A stretch of DNA of 64,000 nucleotides from Neostapfia colusana (GCA_030760725.1 JASWHV010000003.1:115786153-115850152); one strand, 5' to 3'; shown: positions 11,353-24,435, counted from the first letter of the stretch. Program-made: numbers and translations. Notes: generated from the sequence alone by a model not told the origin.

Positions 11353-13230
11353 CTTACTCCAAGCTTTGGTACGGCAGGGCATACTCCAGAACACGCAACA
11401 AGTTGTTCCACCTCGGAACGCTTATCTGGATTTCTTGGCGACTCAGCCGCCAATCTTTACTGAAGCTACTGAACCTGTGGAAGCAGATCAGTGGGTTCGT
11501 GTCATGGAGTCCAAATTTGGAGTATTCCAGTGCGACGAATATCAGAAGACCATGTTTGCCGCTCAACAACTTCATGGAGCCACCAGAAACAGGTGGGTTG
11601 AACATCTTGCCACCATTCTGGAGGGCAACAAGTAATATGGAGTGAATTCTGTGAAGCCTTTCATACTCGTTACATACCGATAGGTATTATCAAGGCAAAG
11701 CGGGAGGAATTTTTAAGCTTGAAGCAAGGGGACATGAGTTTCCTTGAGTATGTCAGAAGGTTTAACCTTTTGGCCCAATCTGCTCCTGAATATGTGGCGA
11801 AAGAAGAAGCATGGTGTAATTTATTATTTCATGGCCTGAGTGCCATATTACAGGAGAAGTTGGCCGTGTTCAACAAAGGCAGTTACATCGACATGGTCAA
11901 TGCGGCTCTCATCCAAGAGAAGCCGACACTCGAGTGGCAAGCTGAGAAAAGAAAAATGAGTGACATCGAGCAGGCCAGCACAAGTTATGTGCCTCAAAAG
12001 TACCGTTTGGTGTACCGAACGCCATCCGGTGATAGATGGAGGCCACCTGTACGATCAACTGCTCAGAGGTTGATTGCTGGTCAGGTACCACAACTTGCAC
12101 CACCTCCACAGAAGCAGCATCAGACAGTAGTTTGTGCTCCATCGCTGCAGCCATGTGTACCTAGCATCCAATCACAAGTCAGCGAAGAACCGGAGAAACA
12201 TCCGTGCTTCAATTGTTGGCGTATGGGCCATTACGCTAGGTATTATCCGGAGGGAATTCAAGGCTGCGGGTCATCATATTTACAATATTCTGACCCGTAC
12301 CTAAATCTGCAGAAAGGAGGGCAGACAAGGGGCAGTATTCACTACAAAGTGATGGATGATGTTCCGGAAGGAGAAGCCACTTTAGCAGGGATGTTTTCTC
12401 TGAATCAGCTATCGGTGTTAATTCTCTTCGATTCCGGTGCCACACACAACTTCATTAGCCAATCTTTTGTGGCTCAACATCAGCTCCAAACAACTTTTAC
12501 AAAGAGGCAATACCTTATATCTTCGCCCGGCGGCAGTAGTACCACAAGCCAGGTTGTCTCCCGAGCACCTCTACGTTTGGGGGGTAGAATATACCCCACA
12601 ACTCTCATAATTCTTGAGGGTCTGAAGATCGACGTCATTTTGGGGATGTCGTGGTTGAATTACCACTATGCAGTTCTTAACATCAGCTCTAGGACCGTTG
12701 AGCTCAACTCCCCACAGCACGGTCTTCACATATTATTTATGGGTGCCAGTCGGCAGCATATTGCAACATTGAACCACATGAAAATTGTGAAGATAGAGGA
12801 CATTCCGGTGGTACGGTAATATCCGGATGTGTTTCTCGATGATTTACAAGGCATGCCACCCGAATGGGACGTAGAGTTCAAGATTGAACTTGCGCCGGGA
12901 ACAACGCTGATATCGCAAAGGCCGTACAAGATGGCACCCAATGAACTGGCAGAATTGAAGATACAGCTGAATGACCTAATGAGCAAGGGCTTTATGCGAC
13001 CGAGTTCGTCACCTTGGGGTTGTTTAGCGTTGTTTGTCAAGAAGAAGGACGAAACACTACGGCTTTGTGTTGATTATCGTCCTCTTAACGCCGTAACCAT
13101 CAAGATCAAGTATCCACTACCTCGCATTGATATGCTCTTCGATCAATTAGTGGGTGCTAAACTATTCTCGAAGATGGATCTTTGGTCCGGATATCAGATG
13201 ATTAAAATCCGGGCAGAAGATATTCCGAAG
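11353..13230 (+). pseudogene. T1 gag-pro-pol fragment, truncated in RT
   Basis: Continuation of T1 gag after T2. Gag core 11366-11635 (YLDFLATQPPIFTEATEP, WVRVMESKFGVF); a frameshift near 11633; then 11650-12819 with the rest of Gag, a zinc knuckle whose last Cys is Tyr (CFNCWRMGHYARYY), and the protease (LILFDSGATHNFIS). A TAA at 12817-12819 separates the RT start 12829-13230 (MPPEWDVEFKIELAPGT, LCVDYRPLNAVTIK, YPLPRIDMLFDQL). The reading frame stops matching RT after IKIRAEDIPK at about 13230, well before the catalytic FIDD, so RT palm, RNase H and integrase are absent. The next sequence is a breakpoint and then T3 LTR. Confidence 0.85.
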
Positions 13231-13240
13231 ATATCAGATG
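13230..13240. other. Deletion breakpoint T1/T3 with templated filler
   Basis: T1 RT sequence ends at about 13230 and T3 LTR sequence begins at about 13238. The joint, gatatcagatg, is an exact copy of 13190-13200 only 40 bp upstream. This looks like a short templated insertion at an end-joining scar. The LTR part matching starts within atgtccttgacc. Confidence 0.65.
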
Positions 13241-15597
13241 TCCTTGACCTTAATTGGAACTCTTAGGGCGCTCTAAGGATTTTCATGAAACAAACTATGA
13301 CTTTCTGAAAACTAGATTTTCAGAGGGTCCTAATGGAGTTGGTCTCACTTAATTTGAAGGTTCCTAGCTAAAGATATGAGCTAAACAATTTCAGAGAAAA
13401 TTCTGAAAATGTTTCTGAACAATTTCTATTTTCTTTGGAACAGTTCGACTAATCACATCATTAGGTGGATCAAATGAGCTCAAATGGATCTGAAATTTTT
13501 ATGGTAGTTCAGGGATATTCTGATGAACATCCCAGCAAAAGTTCAGGATTTTCCTCCAAAGGATTCTCCAGTTAAAATTCCAAACAGTTTAAATTTTGAG
13601 GAATTAATTCTGGAGAAATAAGGAATTTCATGAAGTGAAACTTGATTTGCTGGAAAGTACTCAGAGAGCTGAATCCAGCAAAATTTGGTTCACTCGATTT
13701 GGAGCTTTCTATCTAAAGTTATGAGGATTTGAAGTTTGAAGGAAATCTGAAAATCGGGGAAAAGTTTGAACTCGCGAGTGGGCCCGGGGACACGCGTTCG
13801 ACGCCGAGGCGACAGCACACCGCGACCCACAAGGATTTTGCGCGCCAGCACACCCGATCCCGGCCGCAGCCCGATCCCGATTCAAAATATCGGCCGCTGA
13901 CAGCTGGGGTCCACCCCCTTCTTCAACCTCGCGACGCCTGCGCTCCACCACCGAGGGACCTCGCCGGAGAGCTCGCTGCCGGCTTCTGTACAGCTCCAAA
14001 CTTCACGATTTTGGCCGCCCCTGCCTACTTTCTCTCAGCGAACAGGATTCTAGGGTCAGCTACTCATGACAATGGCCGGTGCATGGTCAGCGACGAGCCG
14101 CCACCTCGGAAAGACTTCGGCCATGTCGGCTGACTTCCCTAGCACCTCAACTACTCGAGGAACCGGTCGGAAGCATCAGTGGACCTCAGGGAAGGTCGAC
14201 ATGAACTTGAGGCAGCTTGGGGAAGGCCCGAAGTAGGTCCTCACCGTGCGCCCGATGCCTCCCTTTTGTACCGCCGTTGTTAAACCTCAAATTACGCCGG
14301 GTACATAGGTTCTCCGGACAAGGTTGTGAAGGAAACTTGTGCGTTACCGTGTCTAGTTTGTGTGAAAGCAGATTGCGGCCCTCTAATCCTTTCTAGAGCA
14401 CGAATTTGACGGAATCGCACCCGAAGGTCGTTCTGCACACAGAAAGGGGAAAATTAGAAATTCGCCGCCGGTGAGCAATCACTCAGGCTGTGGCTCGGGG
14501 GTGAGCAGCACCGGTCACCAGCGTGTCCAAGGGTGCCTTGGCTCAGGCGTGACAACGCCCTGGTTGGGCTGTCCACGGAAGCCCGAGGTGCGGCGGTTCT
14601 AAGTCACCGACTTGATCTTTCGGCATAGCCGATATCAATCGGTTTCAACTGAATTCTAGCAGCGGGAAAAAACGGAGGAAGGTCTCTAGTACCTTGCCGT
14701 GGCTCTAGAGGGGACGGAGAGGCAGTGATCAAGCTTCTCTGATCAGCTCCGAGTGATCGGCAGCGATGGCGCGGTTCTGATGCGAGGAGGCAGCAGAGTG
14801 GGCGGTGATCGCTCCGATCAGGACGGTGGCGTAGATAAGAGGGCTGTGAGGCGGTTCAGCACGTCGGGGCGGCAAGCAGGTGGTGTCCCGGTCGCCTCTT
14901 CGCCGTGGCGTCCGCTCAGTCCGGCGCAAGAACCCGAGCTGGGTTTTCAGTCGGTTTGGGTTGGAGCAGTGGCTGACATGTGGGTCCCACTTCCAGTTTT
15001 AACCTCTGAAATTTACTCCTAATCACTGTTGTAAACAGTGAGCCCCATAATACCCCTGGTAATTCAAATTATTCACCCATGAGCCATTTGAATTAGTTAG
15101 AATTCAAATGGGGTTTGGTTTGAATGAATTTCAGCACAAGTTCAGTTTGTAATTCAAATAAAGTTTGAATTTCCCCAACTTACCTCATGTCAAGATCAAC
15201 TCCAAATGGAGTGAAATTTGGTGTGTGGGCTCACAAAAATGTGCTGAGTAAGAATATGCCTCCCACTTTTGAATTCATGGGATAAAAACAGTTTGAATTT
15301 GAATATGGTTTCAAACTGCCTTCTTTCTAGTTATACCCAAAATGACCTCAAAAAGGTTTTGATTTTTGGTGAAACTTGGCATGGGCATCCTTAGCAATGT
15401 GTAGGAGTTTTCATATGTCCAGCCCACCTATATCACATGTGGGAAATACCACTTTTGCAATATGTGAGTTTGTTCTCTAATGAGCATGTTGATGGTGGTT
15501 ACTTGCTCTTCATTTGTGTTCATCAACTTTCCTCAAATGAGGTGTGTGGTGTGGTGATGAACACTTCAAATATGTGTTAAAAACTGAGGCCCTTACA
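13239..15597 (-). repeat. T3 3' LTR, truncated
   Basis: Matches 24627-26985 and 44058-46456 along its length. The element-strand start TGTAAGGGCC is at 15597. The last ~1.68 kb of the LTR (poly(A) region included) is missing because of the deletion at 13230-13240. It includes a GC-rich stretch at 13760-14940 that yields only spurious reading frames. Confidence 0.9.
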
Positions 15598-15614
15598 TTC
15601 CTCCCCCCTTAAAA
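15598..15614 (-). promoter_or_regulatory. T3 polypurine tract
   Basis: On the minus strand it reads aaggggggaggaa directly before the LTR start. This is the usual plus-strand primer of LTR retrotransposons. The same tract precedes the T7 3' LTR at 46457-46472. Confidence 0.85.
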
Positions 15615-15667
15615 GAATCTCGTCCCGAGATTATAAGGTGAAAATGAGAGAGAGGACGGTGGAAAAA

Positions 15668-18600
15668 TTACCGGATATGCGACGTGAAAAAGTTGGGGTA
15701 GTTGGCGCGAAGAAATTCTCCGCTCTCCCATGCCGTTTCGTCCATGGAGTGATTACTCCATAGAACCTTGTAGAACCACAACGTACGGTTGTGTGTGGTT
15801 CGGGCCTTTTCATCGATAATCTGCACCGGTTCCTCCCGATAGGTGAGATCCGGTTGCAGTTCTTCAATATCCTCCAGCTGAACGGTAGTTCATAGCTTGA
15901 GACACTTCCTCAGCTGGGAAATGTGAAAGACGTCGTGCACACCGGAAAGTGCTTCTGGTAATTTCAACCGGTATGCCACTGATCCTCATCTTTTGGTAAT
16001 CTGGAATGGACCGATGAATCGGGGTGCCAACTTTCCTCTCACCCCAAATCGGTTTACGCCCTTCATTGGAGACACGCGTAGATATACGTGATCTCCAACT
16101 TCGAATTGTAATGGGCGTCTTCTCCGGTCCACATACTGTTTCTGTCGGGATTGAGCGGATTTTAGGTTCGCTTGAATCAGTCGAACCTTTTCTTCCGTGT
16201 TGTTGACAAGGTCAATCCCGAAGGTAACCCTTTCGCCAGACTCACACCGATTCAATGGTGTGCGGCATTTCCTTCCGTATAGCGCCTCATAGGGTGCCAT
16301 CTTGATGAAGGCTTGGTATCCATTGTTGTACGAGAACTCGGCTAACGGCAAGTGATCATCCCAATTCTTGCCGTGGTTGATAGCGCAAGCTCGTAGCATG
16401 TCTTCTAGGATCTGATTTACCCGCTCGGTTTGTCCATCCGTCTGCGGGTGGTATGCTGAACTACGGATCAACTTCGTCCCACAGGCAGCGTGTAGCTGCT
16501 CCCAAAAACGGGACACAAATAAAGTGCCCCGATCCGATATGATGGTACGGCCGGGTACGCCGTACAAGCATAGGATCCGTGAGATGTACAGTTCAGCGTG
16601 CTTCTTGGCGTTGTAGTTGGTGTTGACCGGGATGAAATGGGCAACTTTGGTGAGCCGATCGACGATCACCCACACAGAATCATGTTTCTGCAAGGTGGTG
16701 GGTAAACCGACGATGAAGTCCATGCTCACATCCTCCCATTTCCAGGCAGAAATGCCCAATGGTTGCAGCAGTCCCGGTTTCCGCATATGGTCTGCCTTCA
16801 CCCTTCGACATGTATCACACTTGGACACGTATTTTGCAGTCTCACGCTTCATCCGTATCCACCAAAACTTGCTTCTGAGTTCTTGATACATTTTGTTGCT
16901 GCCGGGGTGAATAGAAAATTTTGATAAGTGAGCCTCATCAAAAATTTTCTTCCGTAACTCCGGGTTTCGGGGTACGACGATCCGGTCCTTGAACCATAGG
17001 ACGCCGTCTCCGTCCTTCCGGAAACATTTCAACTCCCCACTGTCTACACGTCTCCGCAAATGTGACATGCCCTTGTCATTCTTCTGGGTTGCCGCTATCT
17101 CTTCATGGATGGTGGGGATCAAAGCTAGGTTGTAGAGAGCTCCGTGTGGAATCACATGTAGTGGTGGTTCGCTCTCCTCCAACGGTGTGATGGTCAGATT
17201 GTTGACGTGTGACTTGCGGCTCAGCGCATCCACCACTACGTTTGCCTTACCCGGATGATAATGGATCTCTATTTCGTAATCCTTTATCAATTCTAACCAT
17301 CTTCGCTGCCTCATGTTCAACTCCTTCTGAGTGAATATGTACTTGAGGCTTTTGTGGTCGGTATACAAATGTACGAGGTTACCGAGTAGGTAGTGCCTCC
17401 ACATTTTCAGTGCAAGTACCACGGCAGCGAGCTCCAAATCTTGAGTTGGATAATTTTTCTCATGGTTTCTAAGCTGCCGTGACCCATACGCGACCACCTT
17501 TTGGTCTTGCATCAGCACACATCCGAGCCCAATGCCGGATGCATCGCAGTACACATCGAACGGTCTTGTTGTGTCTGGCTGCGCCAAAACCGGTGCTGAT
17601 GTCAGGTGCTTGACTAAAGCCTTGAATGCTGCTTCACATGTTGGACTCCAAACATATTTGGTAGCCTTCTTCAGCAGCTCTGTCATTGGCTTGGCAATCT
17701 TCGAGAAGTTCGGAATGAACCTCCGATAATATCCCGCGAGTCCGAGGAAAGTCCGTACCTCGTGAACAGTTCTCGGGGATTTCCAATTCAGCACTTGAGT
17801 GATCTTGCTCGGGTCCACAGCGATACCCTCCGCTGAGATAATATGCCCGAGGAAAGGCACTTGCGATATCCAGAACTCGCATTTTCTGAATTTCGCGTAT
17901 AACTTGTGATCCCGCAGCCGTTGCAAGACTATACGCAGATGCTTCTTGTGATCTTCCTCTGACTTGGAATATACCAGGATGTCGTCGATGAAGACCACGA
18001 CAAACTTGTCCAGCTCCGGCATGAATACCGAGTTCATCAAGTACATGAAGTGAGCTGGAGCATTGGTGAGGCCGAAGGACATGACCAGGTACTCATAAAG
18101 TCCGTACCTTGTTGAGAAAGCTGTCTTTGGAATGTCCTCAGCCCTTATCTTAATCTGATGGTACCCGGATCTTAAATCCATTTTGGAAAAGATCTTTGCT
18201 TCGACCAACTGATCAAACAACATGTCGATCCGTGGCAACGGGTACATGTTCTTGATGGTTACGGCATTTAATGGACGATAGTCCACGCAAAGCCGCAACA
18301 TCTCATCCTTCTTCTTGACAAATAATGCTGAACAGCCCCATGGCGAGGAGCTCGGCCTAATGAAACCCTTCTCCAGAAGGTCCGTGAGCTGAGTCTTCAG
18401 TTCAGCCAACTCCTTGGGCACCATCTTGTACGGCCTTCGGGATATTGGCATGGTTCCCAGTGCAAGTTCAATCTTGAACTCCACCTCCCTATCGGGTGGC
18501 ATCCCCGGCAAATCGTCTGGGAATACATCAGGGAACTCTCGGACCACTGGAATATCTTCCAATCTGATGGTTGTGGCTTGATAGACACTTGGAAGTTTTA

Positions 18601-20232
18601 TTTCTGGACTGTCCAGAAATATTGAGTGAGACTCGTGCACTTCTAAGTTCAAGTGCACAACTCGGAGGACGGTGTCTAAAACAGCGCCGTGGCGGGTTAA
18701 CCACGACATCCCTAAGATGACATCGACCTTTTGTCGCTCTAAGATTATGAGAGACGTAGGGTAAACTCTACCCTCTAAGCACAATGGCGCTTTTGGGACC
18801 ATCATGCTTGCTGAAATTTTCCCACCCGGTGAACAGATCACATAAGGACTATCGGTGGGTAGTATTTGCAAGCTATGTTTATCAATGAAAGCTTGGCTAA
18901 TGAAGCTATGCGTGGCGCCTGAATCAAATAGTACTATAGCGGGATGCTGGTGGAGTTGGAACATACCCGCAAGGATTGGCTCGCCCTCCGGCACGTCCTC
19001 AATGGCAAGCTGGTGGACGGTGCCGGGCCTAGGGTTTGCCCGCCGCGCATTAGTAGGGTTCCGGTGTTGATTCCTCCCCGGAAACTGCGGTGCCACTCCG
19101 CCGCCTTGCCTCTTCCGGCAACTGCTCGCGAAGTGTCCTGGACGACCACACTTGTAACATGTGGCTGCTGCTGGTGTAGTGCTCGGGGGACGAAAGCCCG
19201 GCATGTGCTGCTGAGGTGCATACGCACGCGGCATCGCCCGCTGCTGCTGTTGTTGTGGAGGTGGTACTGGCAGTGCCGGCCTGAATGCCGGTGAAGAATA
19301 CGGCCGACTGCGGAACGGCATTGACCGCTGTGGTGGCTGCCAGTGTGGACCTGATGGTGGGCGATTCACCATCCAAAACTTCTGAGAAGGACCGCTTCCT
19401 TCTCCGCCGCTTTGCGGTGCGCTTCGCTTTCGCTCTGTCGCCGCCAACTCCTTGCCGGAGTCCTCCTGAACAATCGCAGCATCAATGATGTCGTTGAGGC
19501 TGCCGCGATTGAACATCGCCAACTTGTCCTTCAGGAGCGGGTTAAGCCCCTGGTAAAAATGGTCCCGCCGCTTCTCGTCGGTATCGGCATGATACGACAC
19601 ATAAAGCGCGAGATCGTTGAACGCTCTGGAGTATTCCAGCGCGTTCCGGCTCCCTTGCTGCAAGTGCAGGAACTCCTGCGTCTTCCTCTTCATCAAACCT
19701 GGCGGTATATGATAGGCCCTGAAGGCCGTCCGGAACTCCGTCCAGGTCATCACTCGGTCGTGGGCTGTGAAGCACAGAAGTTGGCCCACCGCGCGCTCGC
19801 GGATCCTTGGAGCTGCTGGACCGCGAACTGAGTCTTACGCTGCTTGCTTATCTGGAGCAGCCCGAACTTCATCTCTATCGCGCGGAGCCAGTTGTCCGCG
19901 TCAAGAGGTTCATCCGCCCTTGAGAATACCGGGGGATGAGTCGCCAGGAAGTCGGAGTAGGAGCTCTGTTGACGCTCCTCCCGGTCTTGACGTCTCTCTG
20001 GGCGAGACGTATTGGCGATGAGAGTCTGCAGAAATTCTGTGTGCTGCTGGTGTGAACCCGCCCTTGCCGCGATGATGTCGGCCAATGTAACTGTCGGTAG
20101 TGGCGGTGGCGGTGTTTGCTGTTGCTGGTGCTGCTGTTGCTGTTGTCCGGAGGAGTCCTCGGGAGGCTGTTGGGAGGTCTCTCCCCCTTGACTAGTACCC
20201 CCAACGTCCGGGTTGGCACGAGTACGCGTCAT
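15668..20232 (-). pseudogene. T3 gag-pro-pol with chromodomain
   Basis: Starts at ATG 20232 (MTRTRANPDVGG), one base after a splice-acceptor-like ttcag. Order: Gln/Pro-rich N-terminus; Gag core (YSDFLATHPPVFSRADEP, FRAYHIPPGLMKRK); CCHC knuckle CYKCGRPGHFASSC; protease IVLFDSGATHSFIS; RT with catalytic VVVFIDDILVYSKS; RNase H FDVYCDASGIGLGCVL; integrase finger (H..H, CDTCRRVKADH) and core (VSMDFIVGLP, IISDRGTLF, HPQTDGQTERVNQ); GPFQIT motif; chromodomain (EEPVQIIDEKART, then WSNHSMDETAWES) ending with TAA at 15668-15670. Breaks: one base missing near 19770, TGA at 15986-15988 and TGA at 15890-15892. One continuous frame of 1267 codons (19789-15986) survives, so inactivation is recent. Confidence 0.9.
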
Positions 20233-20504
20233 TCTGAAATTCAGAATAGCAGCGATTAGCACATGTCTTACTTAAAATTCCATATGTAACAGTAGGTATT
20301 GAAGTGACACATGAATAATTTGCACAACATTCACATATACGGATAAAGCATAAACTTTATACAAGATACATTATTCTCGGGTCTCCGATAAGTCGTGCTC
20401 ATGTCGTCACTACCTATACATACGCTACTGTCTACACGACATGTCACCGATTACAACATTTGGGCTACACTACCCTAGCTGCCCTACATGGCAACTGTAA
20501 CCCC
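20233..20504 (-). other. T3 spacer between orf0 and gag
   Basis: About 270 bp without a reading frame. It ends with gaatttcag one base before the gag ATG, a good 3' splice-site shape. The same spacer occurs in T5 (33862-34139) and T7 (63697-63968). Confidence 0.6.
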
Positions 20505-21449
20505 CTACTCGGAGTAGAACTCGACCTCCTGTGGGTCGTCCTCCTCCGGTACCTCTGCTGGTGGCTCCGGATCTACCACCTCTTCACCCATCCCGGGTTC
20601 TCCCATTAATGGAAGGCCCAAGACCACCGGTACGCCCAACACCGGAGGTACGAGGTCCTGCAATGCATGCACCTCGTCCATGGCTTGGTTGTAATCTTCT
20701 TCCCAGCCTTGTCCTTCCTCAATGGCGTCGTCCCGGTCTTGAGCAAGGTCCTCCTTCTTCTGGGTTAGGTTCTGCACCAACTCTTGCAACGCCGCGATGT
20801 CAACACGGCTTTTCTTCTTCGCCTTCTTCAGACGATGCAACTGATTGTGTTGTTCATTCAGTCACTTAATCGTCGGAAGGAGCACATTAAGGAGTGCGCT
20901 GTGAGCACTCTCGAAATGGTCTCCACGGCTCGTACTCTCCTTGAGCTTTGTGGCGAGATGCTCCGTATGAACAGCTTGGCTGTCCATCACGTCATTTCCC
21001 GCCCTCATCTAGAGGCTGAGATTTGCCTCCGCGGGGTTGTACCTTGGGCAACTCGGGTCCGTTGCCTCCAGGTACCTCTCTTCCCACACATGCTGAGCCC
21101 GTCCCTTCACCGGAACGAGCGCGTATGGAGTGCCCTCCATAGCCTGCACGTGTAGTTGGCAGAAACGTGACATAGTGTCACGGGCTGCCACTTGCCACAT
21201 CCCTTCCGGTTGTCTTCCTCTCACCGTGGCGGTGAACGGTACCCAACCAGGTGGCGTAGGTCCTGCAGGGACTTCGACATGGATTGTCCACGTCTTGTTC
21301 CCCTCTTCGCCTTCTTCCTTGGCGAAGTACTGCGGCATCTGGTTGTATCCGAAATATTGGAGCATTTGCCACAGTGCTTCCGGGTAGCCGCTACGGTGAG
21401 AACAGTGGGAAACCACCCACCTGTTCTCCAACTTTTTATCTGCTGTCAT
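20505..21449 (-). pseudogene. T3 orf0 (extra gene upstream of gag)
   Basis: One 315-codon frame from ATG 21449 to TAG 20505-20507, broken by two in-frame stops. The N-terminal ~145 residues look globular (LENRWVVSHCSHRSGYPE, WTIHVEVPAGPT, AMEGTPYALVPV). A TAG follows at 21009-21011. Then comes a helical/coiled-coil part (LKKAKKKSRVDIAALQEL), with a TGA near 20863 where T5 has CGA. The tail is Pro/Glu/Asp-rich and ends EVEFYSE. The ATG directly follows tttttacag. T5 has the same protein. I recognise no catalytic motif and no membrane segment, so it is not an env-like gene. Function unknown. Confidence 0.7.
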
Positions 21450-22944
21450 CTGTAAAAATATATTTTAGAAAGGTCAAATATTTATTTAAACAGTAAACCA
21501 CTGAGTTATAACAAAAGACATGTCATTGAACCCATAAAACTTGGAAACATAGTTCAAATTTTAAACAAATTTGACTGCTGATCTGCTGTTCCCATGACAG
21601 CCCTGACCAGTTTCCATTTCAACCTGATTTAGGCCATGTTAAAGCAAAACTAGTTCTGGAGCTCAACATCAAAGTTAAAGCTAACTTCAATAGCTTTCGA
21701 GAAAGTATTTGCTTGGCCTAAGATCTATCCTGGTTCAAAAGTTATGAGATGTCAAAGTTAACAGAATTTCTGGAAACAATTGGACAGCACCTCCCTGCTA
21801 TAGGTAGTGATTTGATCCAAGAATTCCAGTTAATTCTGTTCCATATCTGACAAAACTTTCTGTTACAAAGTTGTAACCCATCTCATAAGATTTCCATAAC
21901 TACCTCATTTTCTATTTTTGGATTTTTATGCAGGAAGTTATGCCTAATTTACAAAGAGTTTACAGAGAGTCTTTACTCTGTCCTGTTTTCTGGACAGTTT
22001 CAACTCTACTGCATTTTTCGAGTGGTTAAGTGATGAAACACCTCTGGACCTCAACAGAAGAGTTGTAAAGCTCTTCCAAAGCTTTCCAGAAATGTATCAT
22101 ATGACCCCAACCTCGAAAGAACTCAACCTCTAACCTCTGATTAACTTCAGCCTTGATTCAGCTAAAAACAGAGTGCTCTGTCCTTAACAACCTATAAGTT
22201 GAAAACTTGTTAACTTTGAATATCCTGTTCAAGGGAAGGAGTTACATCAAGTTTTACTACTTTGGATCAAAACCTTCAAGTTTTAAATGAAGTTGTTCAT
22301 TTAGTTGGGTGTGACGTCGATGCGTCACCAGATTATGTCGGTACTACGTCCTCACAACGAAAAACCTATACCGGACTTAGCCGGCTTCGTTAATTCAGTG
22401 GCACTAAACGTCACTCGCACACGGATGCTACACATCTACCGTTTCATGGTCAGGCTACCTGCAGAAACTCAAACAATCATCAGACCCGGCTGCACACCGA
22501 GCCCGGAATCCCCACAGTCCGTACATCCGGCCGTCATCACTCGCCCGGATGTTCTCTAGCCAAACACGCCTTGAGTTACGTGTTCACGTTCCAGACCACG
22601 TGACGGGGTCTCCCAAATTGCACCACGCACGCCAGGGATAGACGTTGCTCGAATACCCCAAATGACATGAAGAGACGTAGAGGATATTAAAGCGAGTCGG
22701 GTTACCTGCCACCCGTGGGGCTCCACCCTTCAGCTTGTGCGCACTGGTGGAAGCGCTTACGTGTACCCCCAAGACATAAACGTCCCGAGATACACGATTT
22801 TCCGACATAACAAATAGGTCAATATGCCACTTTCTATATACTAATAACACCCTTATACGGGCTACTAACTCGTTCCTCACTGGATTTTTGAAAGAGATGA
22901 CCTTTGTAGTGCGTTAAACCTCAAGCGAGCTCTGATACCAGCGC
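21450..22944 (-). other. T3 leader and primer binding site
   Basis: Untranslated region between LTR and orf0. The minus strand of 22929-22940 reads tggtatcagagc, the initiator-Met-tRNA primer site, four bases inside the LTR end at 22945. Homologous to the leaders of T1 (2390-2760) and T5 (31560-31925). No supported coding region. Confidence 0.8.
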
Positions 22945-22987
22945 TGACATGACCCCACGGTCTTGTCGAGCCAGGATCATGCTGAGG

Positions 22988-23069
22988 GGTGCTGAGTTGC
23001 ACAGCACCGGATAACACACGTCAAAGGTACAAAGCGGAAGCGGAATTTTATTACATAAACAAGTTTATG
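22988..23069 (-). promoter_or_regulatory. T3 LTR poly(A) signal flanked by two hairpins
   Basis: On the element strand: hairpin cataaac/gtttatg (23069-23054, 2-nt loop), AATAAA at 23052-23047, then ~40 nt later hairpin ggtgctg/cagcacc (23008-22988, 7-nt loop). The second stem sits 43 bp from the LTR end. The same order occurs in T5 (31309-31389). A role in cleavage and polyadenylation or in R-region strand transfer is inferred. Confidence 0.55.
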
Positions 23070-24354
23070 AACATGTTTGCATCAAAATAAGTCCAGTCTA
23101 CACTCACGGGCGTAGACTACGCATCAAGTCCACGTTCAGCCCTTGAACGTGTCCTTGCTAGCACACACGCACACTAACTCTGCGTCGTGCACGACTCCCA
23201 CTCGACGGGGTTCCCCTCCTGGGGTTCTGTCTCCTCTTCAGGAGTCCCTTCCTCATAGAACCCTGCAGAAGCTTCAAACACAAGCAGTGAGCACGAAGGC
23301 TCAGCAAGTCTGACCCGTCTCTCCTAAACATGGAACTTCTACATGAGGGGTGATAGGTACATGAGGTAAAAATCATTTGCAGAGTACTCGCCTAATTAGT
23401 GGAACCTTACTTTCAAGTTTTAGCAGCAGGTTGTAGAGAACCTTACGCTAAGGCACATGAGAGATCCGCAATCAAACAAGAAACGCATTTCTCTCATGTA
23501 CTTTGCCCAAAGTTGAAAAGAACTTTAGTTAGCTCTAGACTATAGCAAATCATTAGCAATCAAGTCCATCTTTCAATCAGCAACATTTTAACATGCAACT
23601 AGCCTGTTCTTTCTATGTCACGGTACAGTGAACAAGTGGTACTCACTGACCGCGAGGGACGGCGATTATAATCGATTTACACCTGCAGGGTTACCCGAAC
23701 AACCCGTCACGTACGCCCGTACTCGATGTTGCCTACAACAACCATCACGGACGCCGTACGCGACTACCTTTCACCCGTTAGCCAAATGTTGAACCGGTCC
23801 AATCGTCCCGAGCAAGAGGTCTCTGCACGCGCATCTCAGTGCCGCCAGCCGATTTACACCTCGAGCTCTCAACCTACCCTCTGAACGACCAGCTATGCCT
23901 CAACACCCAGCTACCCGAGTTACATCAGTTTCCCGGTTGCCATATAGCCGGTAGGTCTTCGGTACTGTTCTAGCTTGTTCAACAGGCCCGCACACGGCTC
24001 GGTACTCAATCGACACAAGCGGAGCTACAGCACACAGGCCCCAAAGTCCTGCTGCCCTTACCCTCCGCTCGGTCTCATCTTTCTTGCCATGTGTTTCATG
24101 TGCTATCTTTACCCGAGTCGAGTGCCTCTAGCCTATGCTCGTGAGTAGTTCCAACTACTCGACTTGTACCGAATCCTACCCTAACTTAGTTTTGCAGTAG
24201 CTAACAAGGTTTGCAATCCTAAACCCAACCCATGGTTTTCTTGGCTATGCATTTGGGTTTCCAAACAAGACTCTAATGCAAAGAATAATAGTATTCAAAT
24301 ATGTGCTCAAAACAATAAAAATTTGTAAAAAGGTTAATGCAAACCGGAGCTTGC

Positions 24355-24435
24355 CTTGCTGCTCTTGGTCGTAGGCTAGCTGTTCCTCCGGAGTAACGAA
24401 GTCTAGGACTTCAGGTTCCTCCTCGACCTTAGCGA
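24355..24435 (-). other. T3 LTR exon-like segment (acidic peptide)
   Basis: 81 nt bounded on the minus strand by an acceptor-like tcatgtag and a GC-type donor, cagcaag|gcaagc. In phase it reads AKVEEEPEVLDFVTPEEQ and on to DQEQQGK. T7 has an 81-nt counterpart (43787-43867) and T5 a 78-nt one (29931-30008). T3 and T5 differ mostly at third codon positions and by one whole codon, as expected for translated sequence. Confidence 0.45.

Noticed and set aside
13709..15022. Frames of 66-134 codons repeated at 25030-26411
   Set aside because: They are in matching GC-rich LTR segments of T3 in both orientations; no family resemblance and not kept in T7.
20505..21449. orf0 as an envelope-like gene
   Set aside because: It lies before gag, not after pol, and shows no signal peptide or membrane segment.
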